Positions 17,599-26,964 are shown, counted from the stretch's first letter. The stretch is 64,000 nucleotides of DNA from JAAXKN01 sp050258815 (GCA_050258815.1 JBLMZM010000070.1:1-64000); one strand, 5' to 3'. The notes: a model not told the origin generated them from the letters alone. Made by a program: numbers and translations.

Positions 17599-19365
17599 AT
17601 GTTGAAAAAACGTTGGAAACTTAGAGAAAAAGCTGATGAAAATATAACAAAGTCTTTAGCCGATTCGCTAAATATTTCGCCCATACTGGCAAACCTGCTA
17701 ATGCAGAGGGGTGTTACAAATTTTCACCAGGCTAAATCATTTTTCCGTCCTTCCATTGAAGACCTGCATGATCCTTTTCTGATGAAGGGCATGGAAGAAG
17801 CCTCATTCCGGCTGATTAAGGCAATTACATCCAATGAGCGCATCTGCATCCATGGCGATTATGACGTGGATGGTACCTGTGCAGCAGCACTTATGTATCT
17901 GTTTTTAACCGAACTGGGAGCCCATGCTGAAATTTATATCCCGAACCGCCTGACCGAAGGCTATGGCCTGTCTAAATCGGGCATAGAGATCATTAAAAGC
18001 AAGGGTACCTCGCTTATCATAACGGTTGACTGCGGTATTACTGCTGTCGAAGAGACTGCGCTTGCAAAGTCGCTCGGCATGGATATGATCATTTGCGACC
18101 ACCATCAGCCGGGGAATTCAATTCCTGAAGCATATGCCGTACTGGATCCTTTGAGACCCGGATGCAGCTATCCATTTAAATACCTGTCGGGAGCCGGCGT
18201 AGCCTTTAAGCTGGCACAGGCCGTGAGTGAAAGAATTGGAAAAAGAAACCTGCCGCTGAAATACCTGGACCTGGTGGCTATAGCGGGTGCGGCTGACATA
18301 GTTTCACTTGAAAATGAGAACCGGGTACTGGTTAGAAAAGGCATGGAACTGGTCAACACGAGTCCCAGACCTGGAATAGCCGCACTGATTCGCAGCGCCG
18401 GAATGGAGCCGGGTAACCTGACTGCAGGACACGTGGTATTCACCATTGCTCCCAGGATCAATGCCGTCGGCAGACTGGGTGATGCAATACGTGCCGTTGA
18501 CCTGTTTATTACTGAGGATGAATCGGAGGCTAGCAGACTGGCAGAAGTGCTCGAAGGTGAAAACTATCAGCGCAGGAAGATTGATGAGCTGACCTTCTCA
18601 CACGCAATTGACCTGGTTGAAAATTCAATAAACCTGAATGACGATATTGCAATTGTGCTGCACGAGGAGAACTGGCATCCGGGTGTAATTGGCATTGTAG
18701 CCAGCAGACTGGTGGAGAAATACTACCGGCCGACCGTAATGCTTACGACTGTTGACGGGGTGGCCAAGGGTTCTGCCAGGAGCATCGTGGGCTTTAATAT
18801 TTATGACGCCCTGAAGCAGTGTGAAGAGGTATTGCTTCAGTTCGGAGGTCATGAGGCTGCTGCGGGTCTGGCGCTTGAGCTGGGGAAACTGAATGAATTC
18901 AAGGAAAAGTTTAACCAGATAGTGAAAAACCAGGTCAAATCAGATGACGTGCTGCCCGAGATCATCATTGATTCTACGGTTACGCTGGCAGACCTGACTC
19001 CCAAGTTCCTGCGCATACTAGATGAGTTCGCACCCTTTGGTCCAGGCAATATGCGTCCAACCTTCATCGCCGAGAATATGCAGTTATCCAATAACCCGCG
19101 CATAGTGGGCAATAATCATATAGTACTTTCATTAAGGCAGAATGGATGCGACAAGGTTTTCGATTCAATAGGATTTAATCTGGGAAGCTTTGCCGCGCTT
19201 ATTGATAAAGATAAAAATTTGCTTGATATTGTATTTACAATTGAAAAGACGGTCCGGGATGGCAGGGCTTTCCCACAGTTGAGGATCAAGGATATAAGAA
19301 TCAGGCAGGCACAGGCTGACAAGGCAGTAGAATTTAATTATAATAAAATAGAAATCAATAAATAG
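17599..19365 (+). CDS. recJ: Single-stranded-DNA-specific exonuclease RecJ
   Basis: A 5'-3' exonuclease on single-stranded DNA in RecFOR recombination and mismatch and base-excision repair. From the ATG at 17599 it has 588 residues. DHH-superfamily motifs are present: HGDYDVDGTCAAA, ITVDCGITA, ICDHHQPG and AVLDPLRPG for the metal-binding core, then DHHA1 with EENWHPGVIGIVASRLVEKYYRP and GSARSIVGFNIYDAL, with FGGHEAAAGLAL. The C-terminal OB-like part (about 470-588) is present, so the protein is complete. It lies directly downstream of rnpB and 11 bases upstream of yebC, starting a recJ-yebC-ruvC-ruvA group. Confidence 0.95.
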   Translation: MLKKRWKLREKADENITKSLADSLNISPILANLLMQRGVTNFHQAKSFFRPSIEDLHDPFLMKGMEEASFRLIKAITSNERICIHGDYDVDGTCAAALMYLFLTELGAHAEIYIPNRLTEGYGLSKSGIEIIKSKGTSLIITVDCGITAVEETALAKSLGMDMIICDHHQPGNSIPEAYAVLDPLRPGCSYPFKYLSGAGVAFKLAQAVSERIGKRNLPLKYLDLVAIAGAADIVSLENENRVLVRKGMELVNTSPRPGIAALIRSAGMEPGNLTAGHVVFTIAPRINAVGRLGDAIRAVDLFITEDESEASRLAEVLEGENYQRRKIDELTFSHAIDLVENSINLNDDIAIVLHEENWHPGVIGIVASRLVEKYYRPTVMLTTVDGVAKGSARSIVGFNIYDALKQCEEVLLQFGGHEAAAGLALELGKLNEFKEKFNQIVKNQVKSDDVLPEIIIDSTVTLADLTPKFLRILDEFAPFGPGNMRPTFIAENMQLSNNPRIVGNNHIVLSLRQNGCDKVFDSIGFNLGSFAALIDKDKNLLDIVFTIEKTVRDGRAFPQLRIKDIRIRQAQADKAVEFNYNKIEINK

Positions 19366-19376
19366 GAGTAATAATC

Positions 19377-20114
19377 ATGTCAGGCCATTCAAAATGGGCA
19401 ACTATTAAAAGAAAAAAAGGAGCTTTGGATGCTAAAAGGGGTAAACTCTTTACCAAGCTTATCAAAGAATTAACCATAGCTGCCAGGGAAGGCGGTGGGG
19501 ACCCGGCAGGAAATCCACGTTTAAGACTCGCAATTGATAACGCCAAATCTGCTAATATGCCTGCAGATAATATTGACAGAGCCATTAAGAAAGCAACCGG
19601 AGAGCTGGAAGGCGCCCACTACGTGGAAATTACCTACGAAGGATATGCTCCGGCAGGAGTAGCAGTGCTGGTTGAAGTTGTAACAGACAACAAGAACAGG
19701 GCTGTAGCCGAGATCCGCCACCTGTTCAGCAAGGGCGGCGGCAATATGGGTGAATCAGGCTCTGTGGCCTGGATGTTCGACCGCAAGGGCGTCATTACCA
19801 TACCCAAGCAGGGTAAGACCGAGGATGAAATTATGGAAATAATTCTGGACGCCGGTGCAGATGACCTGCAGACAGAAGATGAGTTTTATTCAATCCAGAC
19901 TTCCGTTGAATCCTTTGAACCGGTAAGAAAAGCTATTCTTGACAATAAGCTCCAGGTTGAAAATGCATCATTGCAGTGGGTAGCCAAGAACCTGATCAAT
20001 GTTACCGGTGAAGACGCTGAAAAGGTAATGAAGCTGATTGAAAATCTGGAAGATAATGACGACGTACAGAATGTATACAGCAATGCAGATATAGATGAAA
20101 GCGTTCTTTCATAG
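19377..20114 (+). CDS. yebC: YebC/PmpR-family protein
   Basis: A 245-residue YebC-family protein, recognised by MSGHSKWATIKRKKGALDAKRGK at the N-terminus, PRLRLAIDNAKSANMPADNI and GGNMGESGSVAWMFDRKG. Members have been described as transcriptional regulators and, more recently, as translation factors relieving ribosome stalling; which applies here is not decidable. SD AGGAG lies nine bases before the ATG. It commonly neighbours ruvC and ruvA, as here, and is followed by a terminator that separates it from ruvC. Confidence 0.95.
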   Translation: MSGHSKWATIKRKKGALDAKRGKLFTKLIKELTIAAREGGGDPAGNPRLRLAIDNAKSANMPADNIDRAIKKATGELEGAHYVEITYEGYAPAGVAVLVEVVTDNKNRAVAEIRHLFSKGGGNMGESGSVAWMFDRKGVITIPKQGKTEDEIMEIILDAGADDLQTEDEFYSIQTSVESFEPVRKAILDNKLQVENASLQWVAKNLINVTGEDAEKVMKLIENLEDNDDVQNVYSNADIDESVLS

Positions 20115-20125
20115 CGCAAATTCTG

Positions 20126-20160
20126 AAAGAGGCTGAAATTATTTTCAGCCTCTTTGTTTT
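20126..20160 (+). terminator. Rho-independent terminator after yebC
   Basis: AAAGAGGCTGAAA (20126-20138) pairs with TTTCAGCCTCTTT (20143-20155), followed by GTTTT. It ends only 16 bases before the ruvC ATG, so ruvC needs read-through or its own weak start signal. Confidence 0.8.
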
Positions 20161-20175
20161 AATATATAAATAAAC

Positions 20176-20715
20176 ATGATAATATTAGGAGTTGATCCGG
20201 GAACCATAGTAACCGGTTTCGGGATCGTTAAACTGCATAAGAATGAATTAACGTACGTTGTGCAGGGAGCAATAAAACCGCCCGTCAGTAAGTCACTTCC
20301 ATGCAAACTGGAAATTATATATAACGAACTCGATAAATATATAAAAATTTACAAACCCGACGAATTTGCCATTGAATCGGCCTTCTTCGGCAAGAACGTG
20401 CAGTCGGCCATGAAAATCGGCTATGCAAGGGGTGTGGCAATGCTGGCAGCCGTGCATAACGGGCTTCCTGTCAGCGAGTATTCCCCGAGGGAAGTAAAGA
20501 AATCGGTTACCGGAAACGGCGCTGCTACAAAAAAACAGGTACAGTACATGATAAACCACATACTGAATCTGGACGAAAAGAAAATGCTTTTTGACGAAAG
20601 CGACGCCCTGGCTGTTGCGGCCTGCCATGCATTCAGGATAAAAACGGCTATACCCAGGAGCAAAAACTGGAAAGCATTCATTGAACAGAATCCTGACAGG
20701 ATCGTTAATAATTGA
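20176..20715 (+). CDS. ruvC: Holliday-junction resolvase RuvC
   Basis: A 179-residue endonuclease that cuts Holliday junctions symmetrically, working with RuvAB. Acidic active-site residues are visible: Asp7 in LGVDPGTIVTGFG, Glu in AIESAFFGKNVQSAMKIG and the paired acidic residues in DESDALAVAACHA near the C-terminus. The start at 20176 gives the canonical MIILGVDPG opening. ruvA follows after about 80 bases; ruvB is not in the window. Confidence 0.95.
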   Translation: MIILGVDPGTIVTGFGIVKLHKNELTYVVQGAIKPPVSKSLPCKLEIIYNELDKYIKIYKPDEFAIESAFFGKNVQSAMKIGYARGVAMLAAVHNGLPVSEYSPREVKKSVTGNGAATKKQVQYMINHILNLDEKKMLFDESDALAVAACHAFRIKTAIPRSKNWKAFIEQNPDRIVNN

Positions 20716-20797
20716 AACGCTTAAGCGCTGAAAAGCAGAATTTATTTAACAGTTGCAATATGCTTTTTCTATCACTCAAAAAACATTGACGTAGCTT

Positions 20798-21385
20798 ATG
20801 ATTGGATATCTTACTGGTAAAATAATAACAAAAAAGCCTACGCAGCTGCTGCTGGACGTGAACGGCGTGGGCTACATTATTAATATCTCAATTAATACGT
20901 TTGAAAAGATACCGGAGGCAGGCCAGGCCACCTCAATTCATACCTATCTTGCCGTGAGGGAGGATTCCCTGACGCTTTATGGATTTTCATCAGAATCCGA
21001 AAAGCACATGTTCGAGCTCCTGATCAGTATCAACGGTATCGGCCCCAAACTTGCCCAGGGCATACTTTCCGGCATACAGATAGAAGAACTTACGCATGCG
21101 CTCAAAAATGGCAACGTCTCGCGCCTTGTTGCAGTGCCCGGAGTCGGGCGCAAGACGGCCGAAAGAATGCTGCTGGACCTCAGGGATAAAGTCGAAAATA
21201 TAGGCGAAGAAAAAGAACCCCTTACGGGTTCATTCAAGCTTAAGGATGACGCCATAGCAGCACTGACCACACTGGGATATAACCAGAAGATGGCAGAAAG
21301 AATTATCCGGGATATACTGACTCAAAACCCCTCAACGGATATTGAGGAGCTCATCAGGCTGGCACTCTCGCAGCTTAATAAATAA
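20798..21385 (+). CDS. ruvA: Holliday-junction branch-migration protein RuvA
   Basis: A 195-residue junction-binding subunit that loads the RuvB motor. Domain I (MIGYLTGKI, VGYIINI), the helix-hairpin-helix domain II (ISINGIGPKLAQGILSG and VPGVGRKTAERMLLDLRDK) and the C-terminal domain III that contacts RuvB (DDAIAALTTLGYNQKMAERII) are all present. It ends 12 bases from the convergent FAH-family gene with no terminator visible in between. Confidence 0.95.
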   Translation: MIGYLTGKIITKKPTQLLLDVNGVGYIINISINTFEKIPEAGQATSIHTYLAVREDSLTLYGFSSESEKHMFELLISINGIGPKLAQGILSGIQIEELTHALKNGNVSRLVAVPGVGRKTAERMLLDLRDKVENIGEEKEPLTGSFKLKDDAIAALTTLGYNQKMAERIIRDILTQNPSTDIEELIRLALSQLNK

Positions 21386-21397
21386 CGGAGAAAAGCC

Positions 21398-22054
21398 TCA
21401 GGCTATCTCTGTTGTCAGTCTTCCTATACCCGTAATTTCGGTTTCTATAATATCGCCTTTTACTACTTTACCCACGCCTGCAGGCGTACCTGTAAATATA
21501 AGGTCTCCCTTCTCAAGTGCCATGACCGAAGAAATATACCTCACCAGTTCAGCCGGAGGGAATATCATTTTATTTAATTCGCTTTTCTGCCTGTCCTGTC
21601 CGTTTACCCTCAGCAAAATGACTTCATCCATACTGAGCGGATGATCACTCTTAAGCGTAAAGTCGGAAAGCACGGCTGATGTATCGAAGCACTTGGCCAG
21701 CGTCCATGGGTTGCCTTTTGCGGCCAGTTCCCTTTGAAGGTCGCGCAGCGTCATGTCCAGGCCTACGGCATATCCTGTAATTGCATCTTCAGCCTGTTCA
21801 GCCGTGGCATTTTTAATCGTTTTACCTATCAGAACCACCAGCTCCCCTTCATAATGAAGCTCATTGGAGTATACGGGGTGCACCACCTTTTCACCAGAAA
21901 AAATGATTACAGAGGCCGGCTTCAAAAATATCAAAGGATATTCGGGCAATTCATTGCCCAGTTCCTTTGCGTGCTCGGCATAGTTGCGTCCGACGCAGAC
22001 TATCTTGCCTGCAATAAACTCCTCGCTTGAATTCTTTACGCTCAGTTTTTTCAT
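21398..22054 (-). CDS. Fumarylacetoacetate-hydrolase (FAH) family protein
   Basis: A 218-residue single-domain FAH-fold enzyme, the compact form also seen in FAHD1-type acylpyruvases/oxaloacetate decarboxylases and HpcE-like isomerases. Motifs: KIVCVGRNYAEHAKELGNE, the metal-binding glutamates in LHYEGELVVLIG, and the metal Asp in AVGLDMTLRDLQR, followed by GDLIFTGTPAGVG at the end. Single-domain members most often act on acylpyruvates or oxaloacetate; the exact substrate here is not known. No catabolic operon accompanies it, which favours a housekeeping role. Confidence 0.88.
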   Translation of the reverse strand: MKKLSVKNSSEEFIAGKIVCVGRNYAEHAKELGNELPEYPLIFLKPASVIIFSGEKVVHPVYSNELHYEGELVVLIGKTIKNATAEQAEDAITGYAVGLDMTLRDLQRELAAKGNPWTLAKCFDTSAVLSDFTLKSDHPLSMDEVILLRVNGQDRQKSELNKMIFPPAELVRYISSVMALEKGDLIFTGTPAGVGKVVKGDIIETEITGIGRLTTEIA

Positions 22055-22181
22055 AAGACTGCTTCAAATTATGGGTAAATAGTTTTTGGGTAAATTGAGT
22101 TAAGAGTAAAGTTAAAGGTAAAAAGGAAAAATCAAAAAGTCTACACGCTATCTTCTTTAATTTTTCTTTTTAACGGCCATT

Positions 22182-23435
22182 TTATGTCTTTTGTTTTTTC
22201 TTCTGGGCTGCCGGGAAGAGGATATTATTAAGTATAAGCCTGTAGCCGGGAGAGTTTTTATATAGTGTCAGGTCTGTTGCCGGGCTGCCTACCATGTGCT
22301 GATAGTCCTCTGGATCGTGTCCCCCGTAAAAAGTAAAAGTCCCCCTGCCGAAATTACCGTGGATGTATTTAACCTGGTCGGTTCCCGCTCTTTCCCCCAG
22401 GATTATTACGGATTTCTTGATCAGATTCTTGTGGAACATGGTCGTCTGTCCCATAAATCCGTGCACCACGTTTACGTGGTCCTGTGTGAGCATGGTGGGA
22501 ACCGGGTCATATTTGGCCGAGAATTCAAAGAGTGTAAAATAATCATTCTGAGGCGAGCCGATTTCCTGCATCTGGACGTCGATATTGGAAAACTCATAGA
22601 CGTATGGATTCATCTCAAGCGTGAAGTTTTCGAAAGCCAGTGTCTTAGAAAAATCCAGTTTCTTCTGGGCATCCGGATCCGGAGCGTCGCCGTCATACAT
22701 TTTATCGCAAATATCCACCCCGTCAGCGGCCAGGGCTATGTCGTATGAGTCTGTAGCCGAGCACATTGCAAAGAGGAATCCGCCCTGGGCCACATAGTTT
22801 TTTATGGTTTTAGCCACGTCGCGTTCCATTTCGGAAACCTTTTTATAGCCCAGTTTTTTGGCTTCCTTTTCATAAAGCATCTGCTGGTCAATATACCATT
22901 GTGCCCCGCTGAAACTTGCATAAAACTTGCCATACTGTCCCGTGAAGTCTTCATGATGCAGGTGCAGCCAGTCGTACTTATGCAGGTCCCCGCGCAGGAT
23001 TTCCTCTGCCCAAACCTTATCATAGGGTACTTCGGCATATTCCAGGGCCAGCGTCACGGCGTCATCCCAGGGTTTAAAGCCCTCGGGGACGTAAACAGCG
23101 ATGCGGGGGGCCTTCTCCAGGTGCATGATTTCCATATTCTGGTCTTCACTCTGCACAAGGTTATAGATATCGACTGCCTGGGAAGTGGAGATGGCGTCGA
23201 AGGCAACTCCCTTCAGCCTGCAGTCAGAGGCGAGCTGGTCAGTGTAATCCAGCATGAAAGAGCCGCCACGGTAGTTGAGCAGCCAGTCGGCCTTGATGCC
23301 CTTATTCAGCGCATTAAAGGTGATACCGTAGGCTTTCAGGTGATCGGTTTGCTGTAGGTCCATGTAAATCAGCAGCTTTGATTGCGCAAAAAGTCCGGAG
23401 GTAATGAATAACAAAACGGCTATTAGGTATCTCAT
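22182..23435 (-). CDS. Secreted protein of unknown function with GATase-like segments
   Basis: A 417-residue protein with a cleavable signal peptide (MRYLIAVLLFITSGLFAQS). The first half contains Rossmann/flavodoxin-like segments (LLIYMDLQQTDHLKAYGITF; PRIAVYVPEGFKPWDDAV). GGFLFAMCSATDSYDIAL in the middle resembles a nucleophile elbow of class I glutamine-amidotransferase-like folds. The second half has HGFMGQ, RGTFTFYGGHDPEDYQHMVG and SPGYRLILNNILFP. I recognise this as a conserved Bacteroidota/Ignavibacteria type that may carry a legacy label related to asparagine synthetase, but none of the AsnB motifs (N-terminal Cys, PPi loop) are present. I leave its function open. No operon partner is obvious. 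Confidence 0.7.
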   Translation of the reverse strand: MRYLIAVLLFITSGLFAQSKLLIYMDLQQTDHLKAYGITFNALNKGIKADWLLNYRGGSFMLDYTDQLASDCRLKGVAFDAISTSQAVDIYNLVQSEDQNMEIMHLEKAPRIAVYVPEGFKPWDDAVTLALEYAEVPYDKVWAEEILRGDLHKYDWLHLHHEDFTGQYGKFYASFSGAQWYIDQQMLYEKEAKKLGYKKVSEMERDVAKTIKNYVAQGGFLFAMCSATDSYDIALAADGVDICDKMYDGDAPDPDAQKKLDFSKTLAFENFTLEMNPYVYEFSNIDVQMQEIGSPQNDYFTLFEFSAKYDPVPTMLTQDHVNVVHGFMGQTTMFHKNLIKKSVIILGERAGTDQVKYIHGNFGRGTFTFYGGHDPEDYQHMVGSPATDLTLYKNSPGYRLILNNILFPAAQKKKQKT

Positions 23436-23508
23436 CGGGTTATCTTTTATATTATTTTACACGGTAGAAAGGCGGAATATTCTATCTCCCCCCGGGATTA
23501 TTGGCAAC

Positions 23509-23552
23509 ATAAAATAAAAAGCAGTATCCGGCAAAGCTGGCGGGATACTGCT
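23509..23552 (-). terminator. Rho-independent terminator of clpX
   Basis: On the minus strand AGCAGTATCC (23552-23543) pairs with GGATACTGCT (23529-23520), followed by a T-rich tract through 23509. It lies 18 bases past the clpX stop codon. Confidence 0.8.
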
Positions 23553-23569
23553 CAAAATTATTTAAATTC

Positions 23570-24823
23570 TCAGGCCGATTTCCTGTCGGCTTCCATATAA
23601 ATAGGTCTTGCACCGTTCAGTACCGTATCCCCGGTAATAATGCATTTGTCAACGTTTTCCATGGAGGGGAGTTCGAACATAATGTCGAGCAGGAAATCCT
23701 CCACTATGGAACGGAGTGCGCGTGCACCGGTCTTCCTTTCCATGGCTTTCTGTACAATGGCGTCCACGGCAAAAGGATCAAACTCCAGTTCAACGCCTTC
23801 CATCAGGAATAATTTCTTATACTGTTTCAGCAGTGCATTCCTGGGTTCAGTCAGTATATTCTTCAGGGCCTCCTTTGAGAGCGACTGAAGTGGTGCGCAT
23901 ATGGGCAATCTTCCAATGAGTTCGGGAATAAGGCCGTATTTCAGCAGATCCTCGGGCTGAACCAGGTTTACCATGTCATCCTGAGTCATGTCGTGGCTGC
24001 CTGCTATTTCTGAACCGAAGCCCATTTTGTTCTTGTTTATTCTGGAGGCAATTATGCCTTCAATGCCTGCAAAGGCGCCGCCAACGATGAACAGGATATT
24101 TTTTGTGTTTACATTTATCAGGCTCTGCTCGGGATGTTTGCGTCCTCCCCTGGGGGGAACACCCGCTACTGTGCCTTCGAGTATCTTAAGGAGTGCCTGC
24201 TGGACACCTTCACCGGAAACATCCCTGGTAATTGACGTGCTCTCGCTCTTGCGGGCGATCTTGTCAATTTCATCAATATATACTATACCCTTTTGTGCCT
24301 TCTCAAGGTTGTAATCGGCTGCCTGGAGCAGTCTTACAAGCACCGTTTCCACGTCGTCACCCACGTAGCCGGCCTCGGTCAGAGTGGTTGCATCGGCAAT
24401 TGCAAAAGGAACATCCAGAATCTTGGCTAAAGTCTGTGCGATCAGGGTCTTTCCCACGCCGGTCGGTCCAATCAGCAGAATATTACTTTTTTCTATCTCA
24501 ACGTCATCCAGTTCAAAGAAAGTGGATTTGGATTGAACTCTTTTATAGTGGTTGTACACGGCAACAGAAAGTACCTTTTTTGCCCTGTCCTGGTCAATTA
24601 CGTATTCGTCCAGATTTTTCTTAATCATTTCGGGCGTAAGCACATAGTCGTTTTTCGTTTTTCCGGTATAGGCGGCCAGATTGTTCTTTAAGATATCGAC
24701 GCTTGTAGTAATGCATATATCGCAGATATAAACATCGGGTCCGGCTACCATACTGGAAACCTCACTGCCGTCTCTACCGCAAAACGAACAATTCACAGAC
24801 TTATTATTGTTTTTTTTACTCAT
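23570..24823 (-). CDS. clpX: ATP-dependent Clp protease ATP-binding subunit ClpX
   Basis: A 417-residue AAA+ unfoldase that feeds substrates to ClpP. The N-terminal C4 zinc-binding domain (CSFCGRDGSEV...YICDICI) is intact. Walker A is GPTGVGKT, Walker B VYIDEIDKIARKS, and the pore loop (GYVGDDVE) and sensor arginines (RLPICAPLQSL, RKTGARALRSI) are visible; the ClpP-contacting IGF-type loop region is less clear. Its ATG overlaps the stop of the upstream TPR gene (ATGA), so translation is coupled. Neither clpP nor tig is adjacent, unlike many genomes. Confidence 0.96.
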   Translation of the reverse strand: MSKKNNNKSVNCSFCGRDGSEVSSMVAGPDVYICDICITTSVDILKNNLAAYTGKTKNDYVLTPEMIKKNLDEYVIDQDRAKKVLSVAVYNHYKRVQSKSTFFELDDVEIEKSNILLIGPTGVGKTLIAQTLAKILDVPFAIADATTLTEAGYVGDDVETVLVRLLQAADYNLEKAQKGIVYIDEIDKIARKSESTSITRDVSGEGVQQALLKILEGTVAGVPPRGGRKHPEQSLINVNTKNILFIVGGAFAGIEGIIASRINKNKMGFGSEIAGSHDMTQDDMVNLVQPEDLLKYGLIPELIGRLPICAPLQSLSKEALKNILTEPRNALLKQYKKLFLMEGVELEFDPFAVDAIVQKAMERKTGARALRSIVEDFLLDIMFELPSMENVDKCIITGDTVLNGARPIYMEADRKSA

Positions 24824-26685
24824 AAATTATTACTCGGTTTATTTTTCAGTTCATTAATATTTTCTCTGGCGTCATCAAGATATAAGGAGTTCGGGAATTT
24901 TGCAAGCAAATTTTCATATGACTCCACAGCTTTTGCATTATCCTTAATGCCATACTGATATATCTGCCCCAGAAGGTAAACAGCCCTGTCGGCATAAATG
25001 TTCTTTTCGCTCTGATTTGAGATTGCCGTTAGCAGTTCAATGGCAACCGGAAGCTCATTCAGGGCCAGCGTCATCTCGGCATAGCGCAGCGCCGAGAGGT
25101 CGCGCAGGGTAAGAAGATTCTCGTTTTTTGACAATTTACCGTAGTACTCAGAGGCTGGCTTGTACTGCCTCTGGAAAGCCAGCAGCTCGGCCTTTGCAAA
25201 CTGGGCAAGGCTGAGCGAGTCATTTTTTGTAGTATTGATGATCAGGGAAAGCTCAATTGCGTCGTTTGTATGGTTGTCGGAAAGATTATTTTCAATGCTG
25301 CTTAGCATCGCGTTAGCAACGGAAAAATTTCCGTTCCAGAATTCAATTTTTGCCATCATATAGGAAGCCAGATTCTTATCCGAATCGCTAGCCCTGGGAT
25401 TTTCAACAATTTTTCCGTAATAGTCAGAGGCAAGCTGAAGATTACCCTTGATTACCTCAATTTCAGCCAGTCTTGTCAAAGCCGGTACGGCAAAAGGCGA
25501 CATAATTGAATGATCGATTACCTCCTTAAAGGCCACGGCTGCGCCGTTGAGATCATTAAGCCTGTCCAGCTTTATCACTCCTATTCTGTAGGCAGCCTCA
25601 TATGCAGTTTCTGATTCCCTGTAGTCGTTTATCAGTCCGGAATATGCCAGTATGGCATCGCGGTATCCATCCGTATTTTCCGGGGCGTCAGCTGAAAAAG
25701 GTTTCCACCTGCTGTTAGCCAGGTTATACTTCTTGTCGAGCGATGCCTCAAGGGTTTTCGCGTAGCCTATTTTTGCATTTGGAGCAAACGGGCTCCCGGG
25801 GTAGGTATCGAAGATTTTCTTAAATGCCCTGGAGGCTTCCTCAAAATGGCCTTCCTGCAGGGCGCGCTGGGCAAAATTAAAGATCTCGGCGCCTGTTGAG
25901 CTGTGCATTGCATCAATTTTGAGGTAAATGTCGTAAGCCTGGCTGTAGGCGTTGTTTTCCATGTAAAGCCACCCGAGCAGGATATAATAGTTTACGTTAG
26001 TATCGTTCTGCTTTGCCCATTTTTCAACTACTTCCGAGGTCTGCTTCAGTGCATCCGGTTTATTAATGTAAGAGGATATTCTTGTTTCAACGAGAGTGAC
26101 CTGTGCGGGGTCCGCAGAAAGTACTTCGCAATATTCCTCTGCGGCCTCTTTGTATTTCATCATTATTGAATACAGGTTAGCAAGGTCGTAGGAAAAATTA
26201 AAGGATTCACGCGAGGTTTGTTTACCCTTTTTCAGTATGTCGGCTGCCACTTCAAAAGCCCTTCTTTCAATCGCGTAATTGGCAATTACCCTGTACACCA
26301 TCGGCTTATCGGGCATAATGCTTATTGCTTTTTCCCAGATCTCATTTCCTTTTTTTTCGTTGCCTGCAAGATAGTATGCGCTTCCCAGCATTCCATACAT
26401 ATTAATGTCCTGCGGGTTCATGCTGAGGCGTTTTTCTATCATGATAATGGATGCATCATAGTTCTTGAGCAGGGTGTAGACCCTGTTAAGTGCTTCAAAG
26501 AACTGAAAATTATCGGGCTGCTGCTTATAGAGATCCTCATAGATTGATTTTGCCTTCTGCAAATCGCCGGCCTGCTCATAGCTCTGCCCCAGCCGCAGGC
26601 GGTTATAAAGGTCGTTATTCTGGGCAAAGGACACAGCCGGAATCAGACTAAGCAGGAATAAGCAAATGGCAAATTTATATTTCAT
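24820..26685 (-). CDS. Exported tetratricopeptide-repeat protein
   Basis: A 621-residue protein with a signal peptide (MKYKFAICLFLLSLIPAVSFAQ), then helical repeats over its whole length. Repeat-like units include YEQAGDLQKAKSIYEDLYKQ, YYLAGNEKKGNEIWEKAISI, FDTYPGSPFAPNAKIGYA and YADRAVYLLGQIYQYG. The later repeats (SPFAVPALTRLAEI, FPNSLYLDDARENI) resemble TolA-associated Tol-Pal system/YbgF-type TPRs. It is most likely a periplasmic protein-interaction scaffold; no enzymatic domain is visible. The TGA stop overlaps the clpX ATG by four bases, an unexpected coupling of an exported protein with a cytoplasmic unfoldase. Confidence 0.85.
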   Translation of the reverse strand: MKYKFAICLFLLSLIPAVSFAQNNDLYNRLRLGQSYEQAGDLQKAKSIYEDLYKQQPDNFQFFEALNRVYTLLKNYDASIIMIEKRLSMNPQDINMYGMLGSAYYLAGNEKKGNEIWEKAISIMPDKPMVYRVIANYAIERRAFEVAADILKKGKQTSRESFNFSYDLANLYSIMMKYKEAAEEYCEVLSADPAQVTLVETRISSYINKPDALKQTSEVVEKWAKQNDTNVNYYILLGWLYMENNAYSQAYDIYLKIDAMHSSTGAEIFNFAQRALQEGHFEEASRAFKKIFDTYPGSPFAPNAKIGYAKTLEASLDKKYNLANSRWKPFSADAPENTDGYRDAILAYSGLINDYRESETAYEAAYRIGVIKLDRLNDLNGAAVAFKEVIDHSIMSPFAVPALTRLAEIEVIKGNLQLASDYYGKIVENPRASDSDKNLASYMMAKIEFWNGNFSVANAMLSSIENNLSDNHTNDAIELSLIINTTKNDSLSLAQFAKAELLAFQRQYKPASEYYGKLSKNENLLTLRDLSALRYAEMTLALNELPVAIELLTAISNQSEKNIYADRAVYLLGQIYQYGIKDNAKAVESYENLLAKFPNSLYLDDARENINELKNKPSNNL

Positions 26686-26946
26686 TAATAGAATGAAAAA
26701 ATTATCAATATTTCTAATTATTTAACGTACTGACAAACTGGTGGTGACCGGTACAGATCATGAAGAATCTGTTTCTGACATGTGTCATCAGTGTTTTGAT
26801 TAAACAGTTGTAAAGGAATTTCAGTTCACTTTTTCCGTTCCCAAAAATACGGCCGGATCAATTACGTAAATATCCATAAAACTCCCCACCTATTCAAGGT
26901 AAAATATTGAACAGGAAATTCATAATAAAGATGAAAACTCCAGGCC
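26686..26946. other. Intergenic region between glgP and the TPR gene
   Basis: Upstream region of the TPR-clpX pair. A TATTTTTG -7-like box lies at 26842-26849 on the minus strand without a -33 partner and about 155 bases from the start codon. A dyad near 26726-26752 (CAAACTGG / CCGGTA) is imperfect. No gene is seen. Confidence 0.35.
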
Positions 26947-26964
26947 TTAAATGGTGCTAAGGCC
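26943..26964 (-). terminator. Hairpin overlapping the glgP stop codon
   Basis: On the minus strand GGCCTTA (26964-26958) pairs with TAAGGCC (26949-26943), and TGGAGTTTTC follows. The stop codon lies inside the structure. The T tract is interrupted, so it is a moderate terminator candidate. Confidence 0.5.

Noticed and set aside
22182..23435. Naming this secreted protein an asparagine synthetase B.
   Set aside because: No N-terminal catalytic Cys, no AsnB PPi-loop or ammonia-tunnel motifs, and a signal peptide is present. The motifs point to a GATase-like secreted protein of unknown role.
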